A stretch of DNA of 64,000 bases. Origin: JAKAQB01 sp027320105 (GTDB taxonomy: Bacteria; Actinomycetota; Acidimicrobiia; Acidimicrobiales; Palsa-688). Positions 24,406 to 33,368 of the stretch are shown in pieces. The notes under the pieces are model-generated. The model was not told the DNA's origin. It made no database searches and worked only from the letters and a program-made list of their open reading frames with translations. Location: the NCBI GenBank assembly GCA_027320105.1, contig DAHVMA010000064.1:45880-109879 (forward strand), given 5' to 3'. How positions within the stretch are numbered: position 1 is the first letter of the stretch; the number at the start of each line of letters is the position of its first letter. Made by a program: the position numbers and the translations under genes.

Positions 24406-25520
24406 CGGCCCGGCGATGGCGTCGGCTCGGCGACCCGGACCGCAAGCTTGCGCTCCACCATCGACCGGAACGTCACGTAGTGGGGGAGCTTGAGATGTTC
24501 GAGGAAGCCTGACGCATCAAGACCGTCCGTGGTCAGCAAGACGCTCTGCTCGAGCGGGCTCCGTCCCCCATCACGCTCGACGGCGATGTCGAGGTTGGCC
24601 ATGGCAATCGCCTTTCGCTCGTTGTGACCCGTGCAAAGGCCGTAGCCGACGTCGAAGAGATCCCGGCGCTCGCCCGGTCCGTCGAGGTCCTCGATGGCCT
24701 CGACCTCGGTGACCCTGACGCGCCCGACGCTCACGGCCTCGCCGGTCAGCGGGTGTTCCACCCGCACCGGCAGGTAGCCGTGGCGGACCTCCCCAAGGGT
24801 GATCTCGTGGATGTAGCCGTCCGGGCCGAGGACGTTGCGGTACCAGAGGTTGACCAGGGCACCGGTTTCGGCTCGGGCCATCACCGAGAGCCGAGCCGAA
24901 CGCGGCACGCCGGGACGCACCGGCTGGCGAGCGATGTCGTAGGGCTCGGGGTCGTCGTCGCGGCGGCGGTCGGCGACAAGCCCCTGCTCGCGCAGCAAAC
25001 GAAGGAGGCGCCCCGGGCGTCGGTCGGTCGCTTCCGATGGCACTGCCTCGACGGGGGACGTGGGATCCTCCGGACCGGCGCCCTCGGCACGCTGCTCAGG
25101 TGCCGCTCGCGTGTCTGAGACACCGGCCGCGTTGAGCAGGCGCGCAACGTAGTCGAGGCTGCGACCGAGCAGCTGGGGGCCGGGCGGGACGCGGTATGCC
25201 GGCACGATGCGGCGCAGGACCGTGAGCTCATCGGCGTCCACGGTGGCCGGACGGGCGAGACGGGCCCGCGTGGACTGGTAGGCGCGCAGCAGATGGGCTG
25301 CCTCCACGAGATCGCCCTCAGCCTGGCGCAGCGCAGTGGCGGCCAGCTCGGGCGCCCATAGCCCGGCCTCCCCCATCACCCGGTCGACCGCGAGACTCAG
25401 CCGCTCGGTGAGCTGCTCGGCTCGAAGGGCAGCACTGACCCCACCCTCCTGCCGACTTCGCACCAGGCGCTCGGCGGCGAGAATGGCTTCGGTGCCACCC
25501 CGTGCGGCGGCGTAGCCCAT
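24402..25520 (-). CDS. phnI: C-P lyase core subunit PhnI
   Basis: A 372-residue PhnI, the nucleosidase-like subunit that with PhnG/H/L transfers the phosphonate to ribose of ATP. It begins MGYAAARGGTEAILAAERL, matching the family N-terminus, so ATG 25520 is preferred to GTG 25529. LGEVRHGYLPVRV, FDVGYGLCTGHNERKAIAMA and YVTFRSMVERKLAVR are conserved. A variable, Arg/Pro/Glu-rich insertion occupies about residues 139-195. It starts 2 nt after the phnH stop and has GGAGG within the end of phnH. Confidence 0.93.
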   Translation of the reverse strand: MGYAAARGGTEAILAAERLVRSRQEGGVSAALRAEQLTERLSLAVDRVMGEAGLWAPELAATALRQAEGDLVEAAHLLRAYQSTRARLARPATVDADELTVLRRIVPAYRVPPGPQLLGRSLDYVARLLNAAGVSDTRAAPEQRAEGAGPEDPTSPVEAVPSEATDRRPGRLLRLLREQGLVADRRRDDDPEPYDIARQPVRPGVPRSARLSVMARAETGALVNLWYRNVLGPDGYIHEITLGEVRHGYLPVRVEHPLTGEAVSVGRVRVTEVEAIEDLDGPGERRDLFDVGYGLCTGHNERKAIAMANLDIAVERDGGRSPLEQSVLLTTDGLDASGFLEHLKLPHYVTFRSMVERKLAVRVAEPTPSPGR

Positions 25521-25522
25521 CG

Positions 25523-26104
25523 CTAGCACACCTCCAGCGTGCTCGAGCGGGGGATCCCCACTACCTGGCCCTCGCGGTCGACGAGCCAGGCGTCCACACC
25601 GGCAGGGAATGCCCGGTTCGCCTCCTGGAGGGCGACAAAGACCTCCCGTGCCACGCCATCAACGCCGAGACGGGTTCTCTCCGCGACGCCGGGACCGGAA
25701 AACTCGATGGCTACCCCGGCCTCGGACCACCGGCCGGAGTCGGCGACGAGGCGCTCGCAGTCGACACCGACCTTCGCCCCTAGCTCGGGCTCGAGGGCCG
25801 AGCCGCGGCGCAGCCGCGCAATGCTCTCGGGCTCGACCGCACCGCAGAGCGCCACCAGGGCCGCCTCGGGCAGGCTCACGGCGCTGGCTCCCGTCGCAAG
25901 CCGCACTCGGCCAAGCTGCGCGTCGTCGCCGACGACCGCGAAGGTCGAGTCGACCACGGCGAGCGACAGCGGAACGACCGCCGCGCCGAGGCCCTCGAGC
26001 GAGAGCCGCCCGATACGGCCAGGCTCGGCGAGGGTGGAGAGCAGGACCCGGAACACCGCCTGCGACTGGCGAGCGCCGAGGCGTGCTCCAACCGTTGCCG
26101 TCAT
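25523..26104 (-). CDS. phnH: C-P lyase core subunit PhnH
   Basis: A 193-residue PhnH. Family features are QAVFRVLLSTLAEPGRIGRL, a hydrophobic LSLAVVDSTFAVV strand and the C-terminal FPAGVDAWLVDREGQVVGIPRS. It is a structural PLP-transferase-fold subunit of the PhnGHIJ complex without a cofactor. ATG 26104 overlaps the phnG stop (ATGA). Confidence 0.92.
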   Translation of the reverse strand: MTATVGARLGARQSQAVFRVLLSTLAEPGRIGRLSLEGLGAAVVPLSLAVVDSTFAVVGDDAQLGRVRLATGASAVSLPEAALVALCGAVEPESIARLRRGSALEPELGAKVGVDCERLVADSGRWSEAGVAIEFSGPGVAERTRLGVDGVAREVFVALQEANRAFPAGVDAWLVDREGQVVGIPRSSTLEVC

Positions 26105-26586
26105 GTCAGCTCCTCGAAGTGAACCTCGGTAGCGGCGAGCTCGGTCCACTCGGCGGCGGCGTCGATCTCCTGCGCCCTGGCCGTCGCCCAGCACAGCGCC
26201 TCGACCGCTCCGCTCAGCCGAGCGCCAGCAGCGGCCTCGGCGTCGCAGATGGCGGCGGCCAGCGTCGCGGCCGGCTCGTCGCCGAGGCGCATTGCCCACC
26301 CGATCTGCCCGCGGTGGCGAACCTCGGCCCGAGTGACGAGCACATCGGTGAGCAAGAACCGCTGCCCGACAACGGGCTCACGGACCGACAGGGGCACCAC
26401 CCCAACTTCGGGCGGTCCGCTCAGCTCCGGTGGCAGCTCGCCCTCAAGGCATCGGTCGGCGAGCTGGATCAGCGCGTCGGCATCAGCTACGGCGAGCAGC
26501 TCGGCGCGGTCCCGTCGCGACAGGGCGGGTGCCCTGCCATCGCGCCATCCATCCGACCCAAGGGTGCCATCGCGTCGGAGCCTCAT
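26101..26586 (-). CDS. phnG: C-P lyase core subunit PhnG
   Basis: A 161-residue PhnG, the smallest subunit of the C-P lyase core. The helix RRDRAELLAVADADALIQLAD, the strand RFLLTDVLVTRAEV, the RGQIGWAMRLGDEPAATLAAA segment and the tail VEALCWATARAQEIDAAAEW are typical. Its ATG (26586) overlaps the stop codon of the ABC importer ATPase gene by 4 nt, a direct sequence link between the transporter and the lyase. Confidence 0.92.
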   Translation of the reverse strand: MRLRRDGTLGSDGWRDGRAPALSRRDRAELLAVADADALIQLADRCLEGELPPELSGPPEVGVVPLSVREPVVGQRFLLTDVLVTRAEVRHRGQIGWAMRLGDEPAATLAAAICDAEAAAGARLSGAVEALCWATARAQEIDAAAEWTELAATEVHFEELT

Positions 26587-27704
26587 GCCGAGGACGGTTG
26601 GAAGTCCTTGACGCTCACTGCCCAGCCGGTGTCGGCCTCGAACAGCTGCGTCTTCTCGACGTCGATCGCGACGGGCACCTGTGCTCCAGGAGCCGCCCGC
26701 CATGTGTTGCGAACCCGCGCAGCCAGCAACGACGTCCCGAGGCTCAAGTGCACGACCGTCTCGTGGCCCATGGGTTCGATGGCCTCGGCGCAGCACACGC
26801 CTAGGGGCACAAAGGTGGCGGGGTGCTCGAGGCCGAGGTAGAGGTCCTCGGCGCGTACGCCGAGGCTGACCGCTCTCGGCTCGTCCCCCGCCGGCCCAGC
26901 CCACCGGGCTGGCAGCACGATCCGCACGCCCGATCCCTCGAACCGCCAAGACGATGCCTCGCGATGAAGGGTTCCCCGCAGGAGATTAATCGGTGGCGCT
27001 CCGACGAATCTGGCGACGAACTCCGTGGCGGACCGGTCGTAGACTTCCTCCGGGGGGCCAACTTGGGCGAGGCGGCCGTCGCACAGGACCGCGACCTTCG
27101 TCCCCATGGTCATGGCTTCGACCTGGTCGTGGGTAACGTAGAGCACCGTGACTCCAAGCTCGCTTTGCAGGTGCTTGATCTCCATCCGCATGCTGGCCCG
27201 CAGCTGGGTATCGAGATTGGACAGGGGCTCGTCCATCAAGAACACCTTGGGCTCGCGGGATATCGCACGTGCCAGCGCGACGCGCTGGCGTTGCCCGCCT
27301 GACAGCGTCCCGGGGCGGCGGCCGAGAAGACCCTCGATCTCGACGGTCGTCGCTACCCGCTCGACCCTCTCGGCGATCTCCCGCTTCGGCAAACCGATCG
27401 AGCGCAACCCGAACGCGATGTTGTCGAACACCGTCATGTGGGGGTAGAGGGCGTACCCTTGGAACACCATGGCCACGTCCCTCTCGCCTGGCCTGCTGGC
27501 GGTGACGTCTTTGCCGTCCAAGAGAATACGGCCACGGTCTACGCGTTCGAACCCGGCGACGAGCCGCAGCAGGGTGGTCTTGCCGCACCCGGATGGGCCG
27601 AGGAGCACGGCGAACTCCCCGTCGTGGACCTCCAGGCTCACGTCGTCCACCGCAGCCTTCGTGCCGAAGGCCTTCGTCACGCCGTCCACCATCAGCCCAG
27701 ACAT
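26583..27704 (-). CDS. ugpC: ABC importer ATPase, UgpC/MalK family
   Basis: A 373-residue CUT1-type ATPase: Walker A GPSGCGKTT, Q-loop MVFQGYALYPHMTV, signature LSGGQRQRVALARAI, Walker B FLMDEPLSNLD, and a C-terminal TOBE/OB regulatory domain (about residues 240-373; LGVRAEDLYLG). It would energise the UgpA/UgpE-like permeases encoded just upstream. The 4-nt overlap with phnG ties import to C-P cleavage. UgpC, MalK and similar ATPases are interchangeable by sequence, so the symbol reflects context. Confidence 0.88.
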   Translation of the reverse strand: MSGLMVDGVTKAFGTKAAVDDVSLEVHDGEFAVLLGPSGCGKTTLLRLVAGFERVDRGRILLDGKDVTASRPGERDVAMVFQGYALYPHMTVFDNIAFGLRSIGLPKREIAERVERVATTVEIEGLLGRRPGTLSGGQRQRVALARAISREPKVFLMDEPLSNLDTQLRASMRMEIKHLQSELGVTVLYVTHDQVEAMTMGTKVAVLCDGRLAQVGPPEEVYDRSATEFVARFVGAPPINLLRGTLHREASSWRFEGSGVRIVLPARWAGPAGDEPRAVSLGVRAEDLYLGLEHPATFVPLGVCCAEAIEPMGHETVVHLSLGTSLLAARVRNTWRAAPGAQVPVAIDVEKTQLFEADTGWAVSVKDFQPSSA

Positions 27705-27747
27705 ACAGAATCACGACTCCTTGCTCTCGCGCGGTTGGTCAACCCGG

Positions 27748-28599
27748 TCACTTCTCGCCTGTCTGGCCAGCCACCGCTTCAATGAAGTACCGCTGGGCAA
27801 AGATGAACACCACGATGATCGGCAGCATTGTGAAGATCGCTGCTCCGGCCACCTCGCGCCAGTGGGTGCCGTCAAAGCCCTGGAAAAACGACAGCCCAAC
27901 TTCCACCGGTCTCACCGCCGGCCCCTGGGTGATGATCAAGGGCCATTGGAAGGCGCTCCACTGCGTGGCGAAGGTGAGAAGAGAGACAGTGACCACAGCA
28001 GGCTTCGCCATCGGTACCGCCACCCTCCACAGGTAGCGCCACCAACCGACCCGGTCCAGTTGGCTCACTTCCCACAGGCTCGGCGGCAACGTCTTGAAGA
28101 ATTGCCGGAACAAGAAGATGGCGAATACGTTAGCCCCGAACGGGAGGATCTGACCTGGAAGGGTGTTGAGGAGGTGCAGCCGGGCAGCTATCACGTAATC
28201 CGGTATCAGGGTCGCCTCCGCTGGGACCAGCAGCGCAGCGAGGAGCAGCCCGAACACGACCTCCCGGCCCCGGAACTCCCGCAACGCCAGCGCATAGCCG
28301 GCTAGGGCTCCGGTCACCAGCACGAGGATTATGGTGACGCTGGTGATCACCACGGTATTGAGGAAATAGAGACCCCACGGCTGCGCCGACAGCATCCGTT
28401 CGAACGGGTGGAGATCGAACGCCGGCAACAGGTGTGGGGGCAAGGTGAACACCTGCGACCTGCGGGCCACGCTCAACACGACCGCCCAGTACAGCGGGAA
28501 CCCGAAGCACGCCGCGACAGCTATCAGCAGCGCGTAGCGACCACCCTCTTTCAGTCGCCGGGCGAGACCTTGCACTTCTAGCCTCCTGTGTGTGGTCAT
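27748..28599 (-). CDS. ugpE: ABC importer permease, UgpE-like
   Basis: A 283-residue inner-membrane permease with about six hydrophobic segments. The EAA loop, which contacts the ATPase, reads SLWEVSQLDRVGWWRYLWRVAVPMAKP; it differs from the EAA consensus at EA (EVSQLD). It belongs to the CUT1 MalG/UgpE group. ATG 28599 overlaps the ugpA stop (TGATG). Base composition here is clearly lower in G+C than in flanking core genes. Confidence 0.87.
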   Translation of the reverse strand: MTTHRRLEVQGLARRLKEGGRYALLIAVAACFGFPLYWAVVLSVARRSQVFTLPPHLLPAFDLHPFERMLSAQPWGLYFLNTVVITSVTIILVLVTGALAGYALALREFRGREVVFGLLLAALLVPAEATLIPDYVIAARLHLLNTLPGQILPFGANVFAIFLFRQFFKTLPPSLWEVSQLDRVGWWRYLWRVAVPMAKPAVVTVSLLTFATQWSAFQWPLIITQGPAVRPVEVGLSFFQGFDGTHWREVAGAAIFTMLPIIVVFIFAQRYFIEAVAGQTGEK

Positions 28600-29615
28600 C
28601 ACCGGTAGAAGGTGTACCGCTCGCCAAGCTTCCGCTGAACCAGGGTCAGGATCAGCAGCAACACGAACATGACTACCGCCACGGCCGCACCGTAGCCGTA
28701 GTGGAAGTCCACGAACGCCGACTTGTACAGATAGATCGCTGTCGTCGTCGTGCTGTTGATTGGACCCCCGCCCCCGCCGAACTGACCACCAGTCAGAGTA
28801 TAAATCGACCCGAACGTCTGCATCGCGGTGATCGTCGTTATGATCACCACGACCAACGTGACAGGCGACAGGTAGGGCAGGACGATGCGGCGAAAGATCC
28901 GGCTCGGGCTGGCACGGTCGAGCTCCGCAGCCTCCATCACGTCGCTCGGTATCCGGGACAAGCCAGCGAGGAACAACACGACGGCGAAGCCAAGCTGCTT
29001 CCATAGATTGTTGATCATCACGGCGGGCAGCGCCCACGTAGAGCTCTCGAGCCACCCGATTGCTGGCAGGCCAAGCGCTCGAAGCAGCGCGTTGGCGAGA
29101 CCGAACTGCGGGTTGAAGATGAAGACCCACACCACCGAGGTTGCCACCGCTGGAGTGACATAGGGAAGGAAGACGACGGCCCGGAAGAAGCCCAAGCCGC
29201 GGGTACGACGCGTGATGGAACCCCTCAGGAGCCACGCCAGCCCCAAGCCGAGCACCAACGTGGCAGCGAGCATGACGCCGACATAGTAGGCAGTGACGGT
29301 GAGCGACTGCAGGAAGCCAGAATACGGGTTCAGGAGTGCCTTGTACTGCGCCACCCCTGCAAACTGGGACTTGCCGAACCCGGCGAGGTTCCAATGGAAG
29401 AAGCTCATCGCCAAGACCAGCAACGCGGGCAGGTAGGTGAAGACCCCCAGGATTGCCAAAGCGGGCAGCACTAGACCGATCCCAGCCAGGCTGTCCCTCA
29501 GCCACGGCCCGCGATGGCTGCGCCGAGGGCCCCTGGAGCGACGGGACCCACCGGTCTCGTCGCGTGCAGCCACCTCGCTCGGTGTCCTCTGGATCTCGAA
29601 GTCGACCGCAGTCAC
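28599..29615 (-). CDS. ugpA: ABC importer permease, UgpA-like
   Basis: A 338-residue permease. A charged N-terminal tail of about 40 residues precedes about six membrane segments. The EAA loop is PSDVMEAAELDRASPSRIFR, a good match to the consensus. MalF/UgpA group of the CUT1 family. The start is GTG 29615, 67 bp after the substrate-binding protein gene. A glycine-rich periplasmic stretch (GGQFGGGGGPINS) near residue 265 is unusual. Confidence 0.87.
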   Translation of the reverse strand: MTAVDFEIQRTPSEVAARDETGGSRRSRGPRRSHRGPWLRDSLAGIGLVLPALAILGVFTYLPALLVLAMSFFHWNLAGFGKSQFAGVAQYKALLNPYSGFLQSLTVTAYYVGVMLAATLVLGLGLAWLLRGSITRRTRGLGFFRAVVFLPYVTPAVATSVVWVFIFNPQFGLANALLRALGLPAIGWLESSTWALPAVMINNLWKQLGFAVVLFLAGLSRIPSDVMEAAELDRASPSRIFRRIVLPYLSPVTLVVVIITTITAMQTFGSIYTLTGGQFGGGGGPINSTTTTAIYLYKSAFVDFHYGYGAAVAVVMFVLLLILTLVQRKLGERYTFYR

Positions 29616-29682
29616 GGCTGCTCTCCTCGAGCGTTAGCTGGGGCCATTACCGGGAGGGCCTCTGCTCGCGCGTCTCTTCCGC

Positions 29683-31017
29683 TCACGGCACGACCTGACC
29701 CGCGAGGATCGCGTCGCCCTGGGAGTCCATCGCCTTCATGGCGGCGGTCGGCGATAGCCCGTTTTGCAGGACCTTTTGGATCTCGGTCTGGATGACAGAG
29801 TCAACCGCGCTTTGGTCCGGCCCGATGATCTTGTGGATCGTCGTACCTGCTTCCAGTGCCGCTATCGCGACGGCTGTACCCGCGTAGGGTCCCGGGTTCG
29901 CCGAATATGCGGACCCCGCCAGGGACTTGACTGCAGCTATGTCGGCGGAGCTTATGGGTGGCTCGCCTCCGATCACCGACCACACCGCCTGCTCGCTCGG
30001 CGAATCGAAGTACTTGATGAACTTCCAGGCTGCCTGCTGCTGCGCCGGAGAGGAGTGGCTGAAGATCACGAAGCTTAGGCCCTGGTAGAGCGTGTATGCT
30101 TTACCGGTGGTGCCGGGCATCGGCCCGAACACGCCGACCGGAAACTTTCCCCCGACGTCCTCACGCACCATCTCGTAGCCGTCGGCTGTGTTTTCCAGTA
30201 TCCCGACCTTCCCGGACCCGAAGTCGGCGAGGCTGGTGTTGTAGCCGGATATGACAGTCACGCCTGGTGACCGGTCCCGCTGGAGCAACTGGGAGATCGT
30301 CGTCGCCATAGCTGGCGAGTCCAAGGCGAGTTTGGTCGAGGACCCGGGCTGGAAGTAGTTGCCGCCGTTTGAGTAGAACTGGGGCAGCCAGTCATTGTGG
30401 TCGATCCGGACCGCAAGGCCGATGTCGCCGGTCTTGGCGTGGATCGTGGCTGCGTCCGCCTCGAGTTGACTCCAACTGGTAGGCGCGGCGCCCAGACCCG
30501 CCTTCTTCCACAGGTTCGCATTGTAGAAGTACTCCGCGACCTTGATGTCCACCGGGAACAGGTACTGCTGGCCCGACGGGGTGAACTCGGCACTCCAGAC
30601 CCCTTTCCAGATGCCGTTCAGCTGCGATTGCGGGAAACCATTAGGTCCACTGATGAATTGCTTCATGTTGACAAGCGCTCCGGCCTTCTCGTAGCCGTAC
30701 TGGGGTGCGTGGCCGATCATCGCCATCACCGGAGGATCCCCGGCTTGCACGGCGGCGAGTGCCTTGGCTGACGCAGGAGTGACGTTAATCTCAACGTGTA
30801 TGTGAGGGTTGGCTGCGTTGAAGCTGGCAACGATCTTCGCGATGGCATGCCCCTGCTCGTTGCTGGCGCTGTGTGACTCCCAGAAGCTTACTAGCGTGGG
30901 CGTTGTCGCGTTCGCGGTCGACTGGCCGTGTGAGGTACTCGCTGCAGGGGTCGACCCGCATGCGGACAAGGCGAGGGCCAAGGTTGCGCCTACGGCGATG
31001 GTCAAACGAAGATGCAT
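29683..31017 (-). CDS. ugpB: Solute-binding lipoprotein, UgpB-like (CUT1)
   Basis: A 444-residue extracytoplasmic binding lipoprotein. The signal peptide MHLRLTIAVGATLALALSAC ends in the lipobox LSAC with Cys20. The mature fold is that of CUT1 family 1 binding proteins: VSFWESHSASNEQG, then IVASFNAANPHIHVEI and GYEKAGALVNMKQFI. ATG 31017 follows an AAGGAG site. Glycerol-3-phosphate-like or glycerophosphodiester-like ligands are the best guess, because this transporter class is used for UgpB and the operon breaks down phosphonates; the ligand is not proven by the sequence. Confidence 0.87.
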   Translation of the reverse strand: MHLRLTIAVGATLALALSACGSTPAASTSHGQSTANATTPTLVSFWESHSASNEQGHAIAKIVASFNAANPHIHVEINVTPASAKALAAVQAGDPPVMAMIGHAPQYGYEKAGALVNMKQFISGPNGFPQSQLNGIWKGVWSAEFTPSGQQYLFPVDIKVAEYFYNANLWKKAGLGAAPTSWSQLEADAATIHAKTGDIGLAVRIDHNDWLPQFYSNGGNYFQPGSSTKLALDSPAMATTISQLLQRDRSPGVTVISGYNTSLADFGSGKVGILENTADGYEMVREDVGGKFPVGVFGPMPGTTGKAYTLYQGLSFVIFSHSSPAQQQAAWKFIKYFDSPSEQAVWSVIGGEPPISSADIAAVKSLAGSAYSANPGPYAGTAVAIAALEAGTTIHKIIGPDQSAVDSVIQTEIQKVLQNGLSPTAAMKAMDSQGDAILAGQVVP

Positions 31018-31048
31018 CTGAGTCTCCTTGTGGTCATTGGGAGTGTCA

Positions 31049-31999
31049 TCAGTTGGGCACGCGAGGCGGGTGAGGTCGAGGTGTCCGAGACGACACCGTG
31101 GGGTAGTTGTCGGCCGGGTTCAGGGGACTCAAGCGGCTACCGAGTTGGGGTGGGCCCGAGAGGAGGAGAGTGCAACGAAGGTGTTCGAGTTCGGCGGCGG
31201 TGACGTGACCCGCGCGGCGTAGGTAGCCCTCGACGGATCCCCCGATCGCCGAGATCTGGCGAGGTACGCACCGGCCAGGGCCGGGGGATGGGCCCCGCAG
31301 ACGGGGAGGAGGTCGTTTACCGGGATTCCGAAACGCTGCAGGCTCCTCCGGTAGGGTCCGATCGGCTCCGACGAGACTCCCCCACGGGAGGGCTGGTAGT
31401 CCTCGGATCTCGGCCTCGCCAACACCAACACCAACACCAACACCGATCGCAGCCAGCACCACGGCGCAGACAAGCCCAGGACGATCGTTGCCGGCGCAGT
31501 GCACCAGAGCAGGCCGCCCGCGGGAGCGCGCTAAGATCGAGGTGACCCCTCGGAAGACCCGCGGGAACCTCAGGACCATTGTCTTGTACCCGGCAACGTT
31601 GGTGTCTGAGTAGATCTTCAGGGCTTCCGCCGCCGAGGTGCCCGGAGGAAGCTGCTCGAAGACCTTCTCGGTGAAGGCGGCGGCGCGGGTCGGGTCCTGC
31701 CACATAGGCAGACCCTCCACGTCCACCTCCTGGCCTTCGTGCGGGTGGGTGGGTGCCGACGCAGGCTGTGCCGGGCCGCGCAGATCGATGATGGTGCACA
31801 CGCCGAGGGTGTGCGAGCTGCTCCCGCCCAAGGGGGTAAAGCCCTCCAAGGAGCCGGAGCGGAAGACGACCCCGCGCCGCCGCACGGCGCCGCCGAGACC
31901 GTGAACGCCCCCCAGCTCGCGGAAGTTGATCGCGCCCGGCGGAGAAGCGACCGCCGGAGCCGTCCTCAAGCTTGCTTCGTTGGTCGCACCGGTCCTCAC
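31049..31999 (-). pseudogene. Tyrosine-protein phosphatase (Y_phosphatase3 type), frameshifted
   Basis: The frame is open, but the protein is broken. Residues 1-165 match secreted/cytosolic DSP-type tyrosine phosphatases (INFRELGGV, VVFRSGSLEG, CTIIDLRG). The P-loop reads VHCAGNDRPG, a C-x4-R instead of the obligatory C-x5-R. Just after a GTTGGT hexamer run, the family sequence (SEDYQPS, FGIPVNDLL) continues in another frame to about 31270, and then returns to the first frame for GGSVEGYLRRAGHVTAAELEHLR. Two compensating frameshifts plus a codon loss make activity very unlikely. It lies 31 bp upstream of ugpB and may once have led that operon. Confidence 0.7.
31421..31444. repeat. Hexamer microsatellite AACACC x4
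   Basis: Four perfect tandem copies (GGTGTT on the coding strand), encoding alternating Gly-Val in the phosphatase pseudogene. They mark the point where the reading frame of the ancestral protein is lost. Confidence 0.85.
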
Positions 32000-32084
32000 C
32001 AGGCCCTAGCTAAGACGGTGGACATGACTGCCGAGCGGCCGCCCCGTTGCGCCGGGCACAACGTTTGATGAACTCGTTCTTGGT

Positions 32085-32720
32085 CGGCGGTGATGTGTGG
32101 ATATCCGGACCTGGATCGATGAGCACGGCCACCGGGCGAGGACCTCAAGCGGGCGGCGGAGATCACTGCCGCGGTGGAGGCCCGAGGCGAGACGAGGTAC
32201 CAGGCCCGGCAGGTCGCCGCCCGGGCCACCCGGGCGGCCAAGCGGCACACCTCGACCGGCGAGCTCTTGGAGCGGTGGCGGGCCGAGATCGCCGAGACGG
32301 GCTGGACCACTGAGCGTCTCCTGGCCGCCGTGAAGGCGGCATCGGGGGAGCGGATCGCCGGTCCAATGACTCGCCGGACGGCTGAGCGGGTGCTCGGCGA
32401 GGTCCTCGGCGACGAGGGCGAGTTGGCCCGCCGTAACCGTAAGGTGTTCTCCCGCCGTCAAATGAATCATCGAGATCGCTCCCCACCTGTACGGATGGGA
32501 CGTCGATGCCGTCACCGCGGTAGTCCGCCGGGCGGTCGCTGACGTCCGCGTCATCCCCTCTTCGGGGGTGGTCGGAGCGGTCGAGACGCTCTACTCACTG
32601 GCGTCGGTCGTCGCCCGGGAAGGGGTCATCGCCGACCGTCTCGCCTGCCAACTGGACCGTACCGACACGGCCGTCGCGGGTCCCCAACGGGTCAAGTCCG
32701 CGGTCGCTGAGGCCGAGGCG
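32085..32720 (+). pseudogene. MobF/TrwC-type conjugative relaxase fragment
   Basis: The segment VAARATRAAKRHTSTGELL, then ERWRAEIAETGWTTERLLAA, then KVFSRRQM (32200-32465), continues after a frameshift near 32465 as EIAPHLYGWDVDAVTAVVRR, then VARE and ADRLA. This is the region after the catalytic domain in actinobacterial MobF relaxases, where RKVFSRRDVIVALAPHLYG is typical. The N-terminal catalytic tyrosines and the C-terminal helicase are missing. It indicates a decayed conjugative or mobilisable element. Confidence 0.65.
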
Positions 32721-32886
32721 CGCGTCGGTAGACCGCTGGCAGCGGAGCAGCCAGCGGGCCACGCCCCCCTGGGCGATCGACACCCGCCTCCCCGACCCCG
32801 GACGAACCACCAGGACCGAAGTCGATCAGCTTGGCGATCAGGAGAGACAGCACCCCTTCGCTGTTGCCCATACCCGCAGCACCGCC

Positions 32887-33230
32887 GCCGTCCACATCGG
32901 TCTCAGCGAACCTCCAACCGAACAGTTCGGCAAGGCGATGAGCATCCCCGATGAGGCGATGGCGCAATGGGCGAACTTGGTTACCGACTGGCCGGCAGAA
33001 CGCACCGCCGAGTTCCTCGGATTGCTGCGACAAGGCCAGCTCCACCCGATGGTGGCCAAGAAGCAGCTCGCTCACCGAATCGTGCGGCTCTACCATGGCA
33101 CCGAGGCCGCCGACGTCGTCCGTGATGAGTTCGAGCGCACCTTCCAGCGAGGAGGAGACCCCAGCGACTTGCCCGAATCGGTCGTGTCACGCCCCACTCG
33201 CCTCGTGGAGGTCTTGCTCAGTTGTGGGTG
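32887..33230 (+). pseudogene. Tyrosyl-tRNA synthetase fragment
   Basis: The frame reads IGLSEPPTEQFGKAMSIPDE, then LHPMVAKKQLAHRIVRLYHG, then VVRDEFERTFQRG. This is the part of bacterial TyrRS right after the KMSKS loop, in which 'IGITEPPEEMFGKxMSIPD' and 'HPMxAKxxLAxxIVxxYHG' are diagnostic. The KMSKS motif itself is replaced (HTRSTAAVH) and the catalytic domain is absent. A second or laterally acquired tyrS is often carried by genomic islands. This one is dead. Confidence 0.68.
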
Positions 33231-33368
33231 CAGCCCCCGAGGTGGATGCAGCCGGCGACGCCTACCGGCTCGTTACCGCCGTGCTGTGCCCGGATGAGCC
33301 CGTCGAGCTCGTCACCCCCCCGGGGGGGGCGCCGTGACGAGCGGCCGGCCGGGAGGAGGGAAGCGTTG

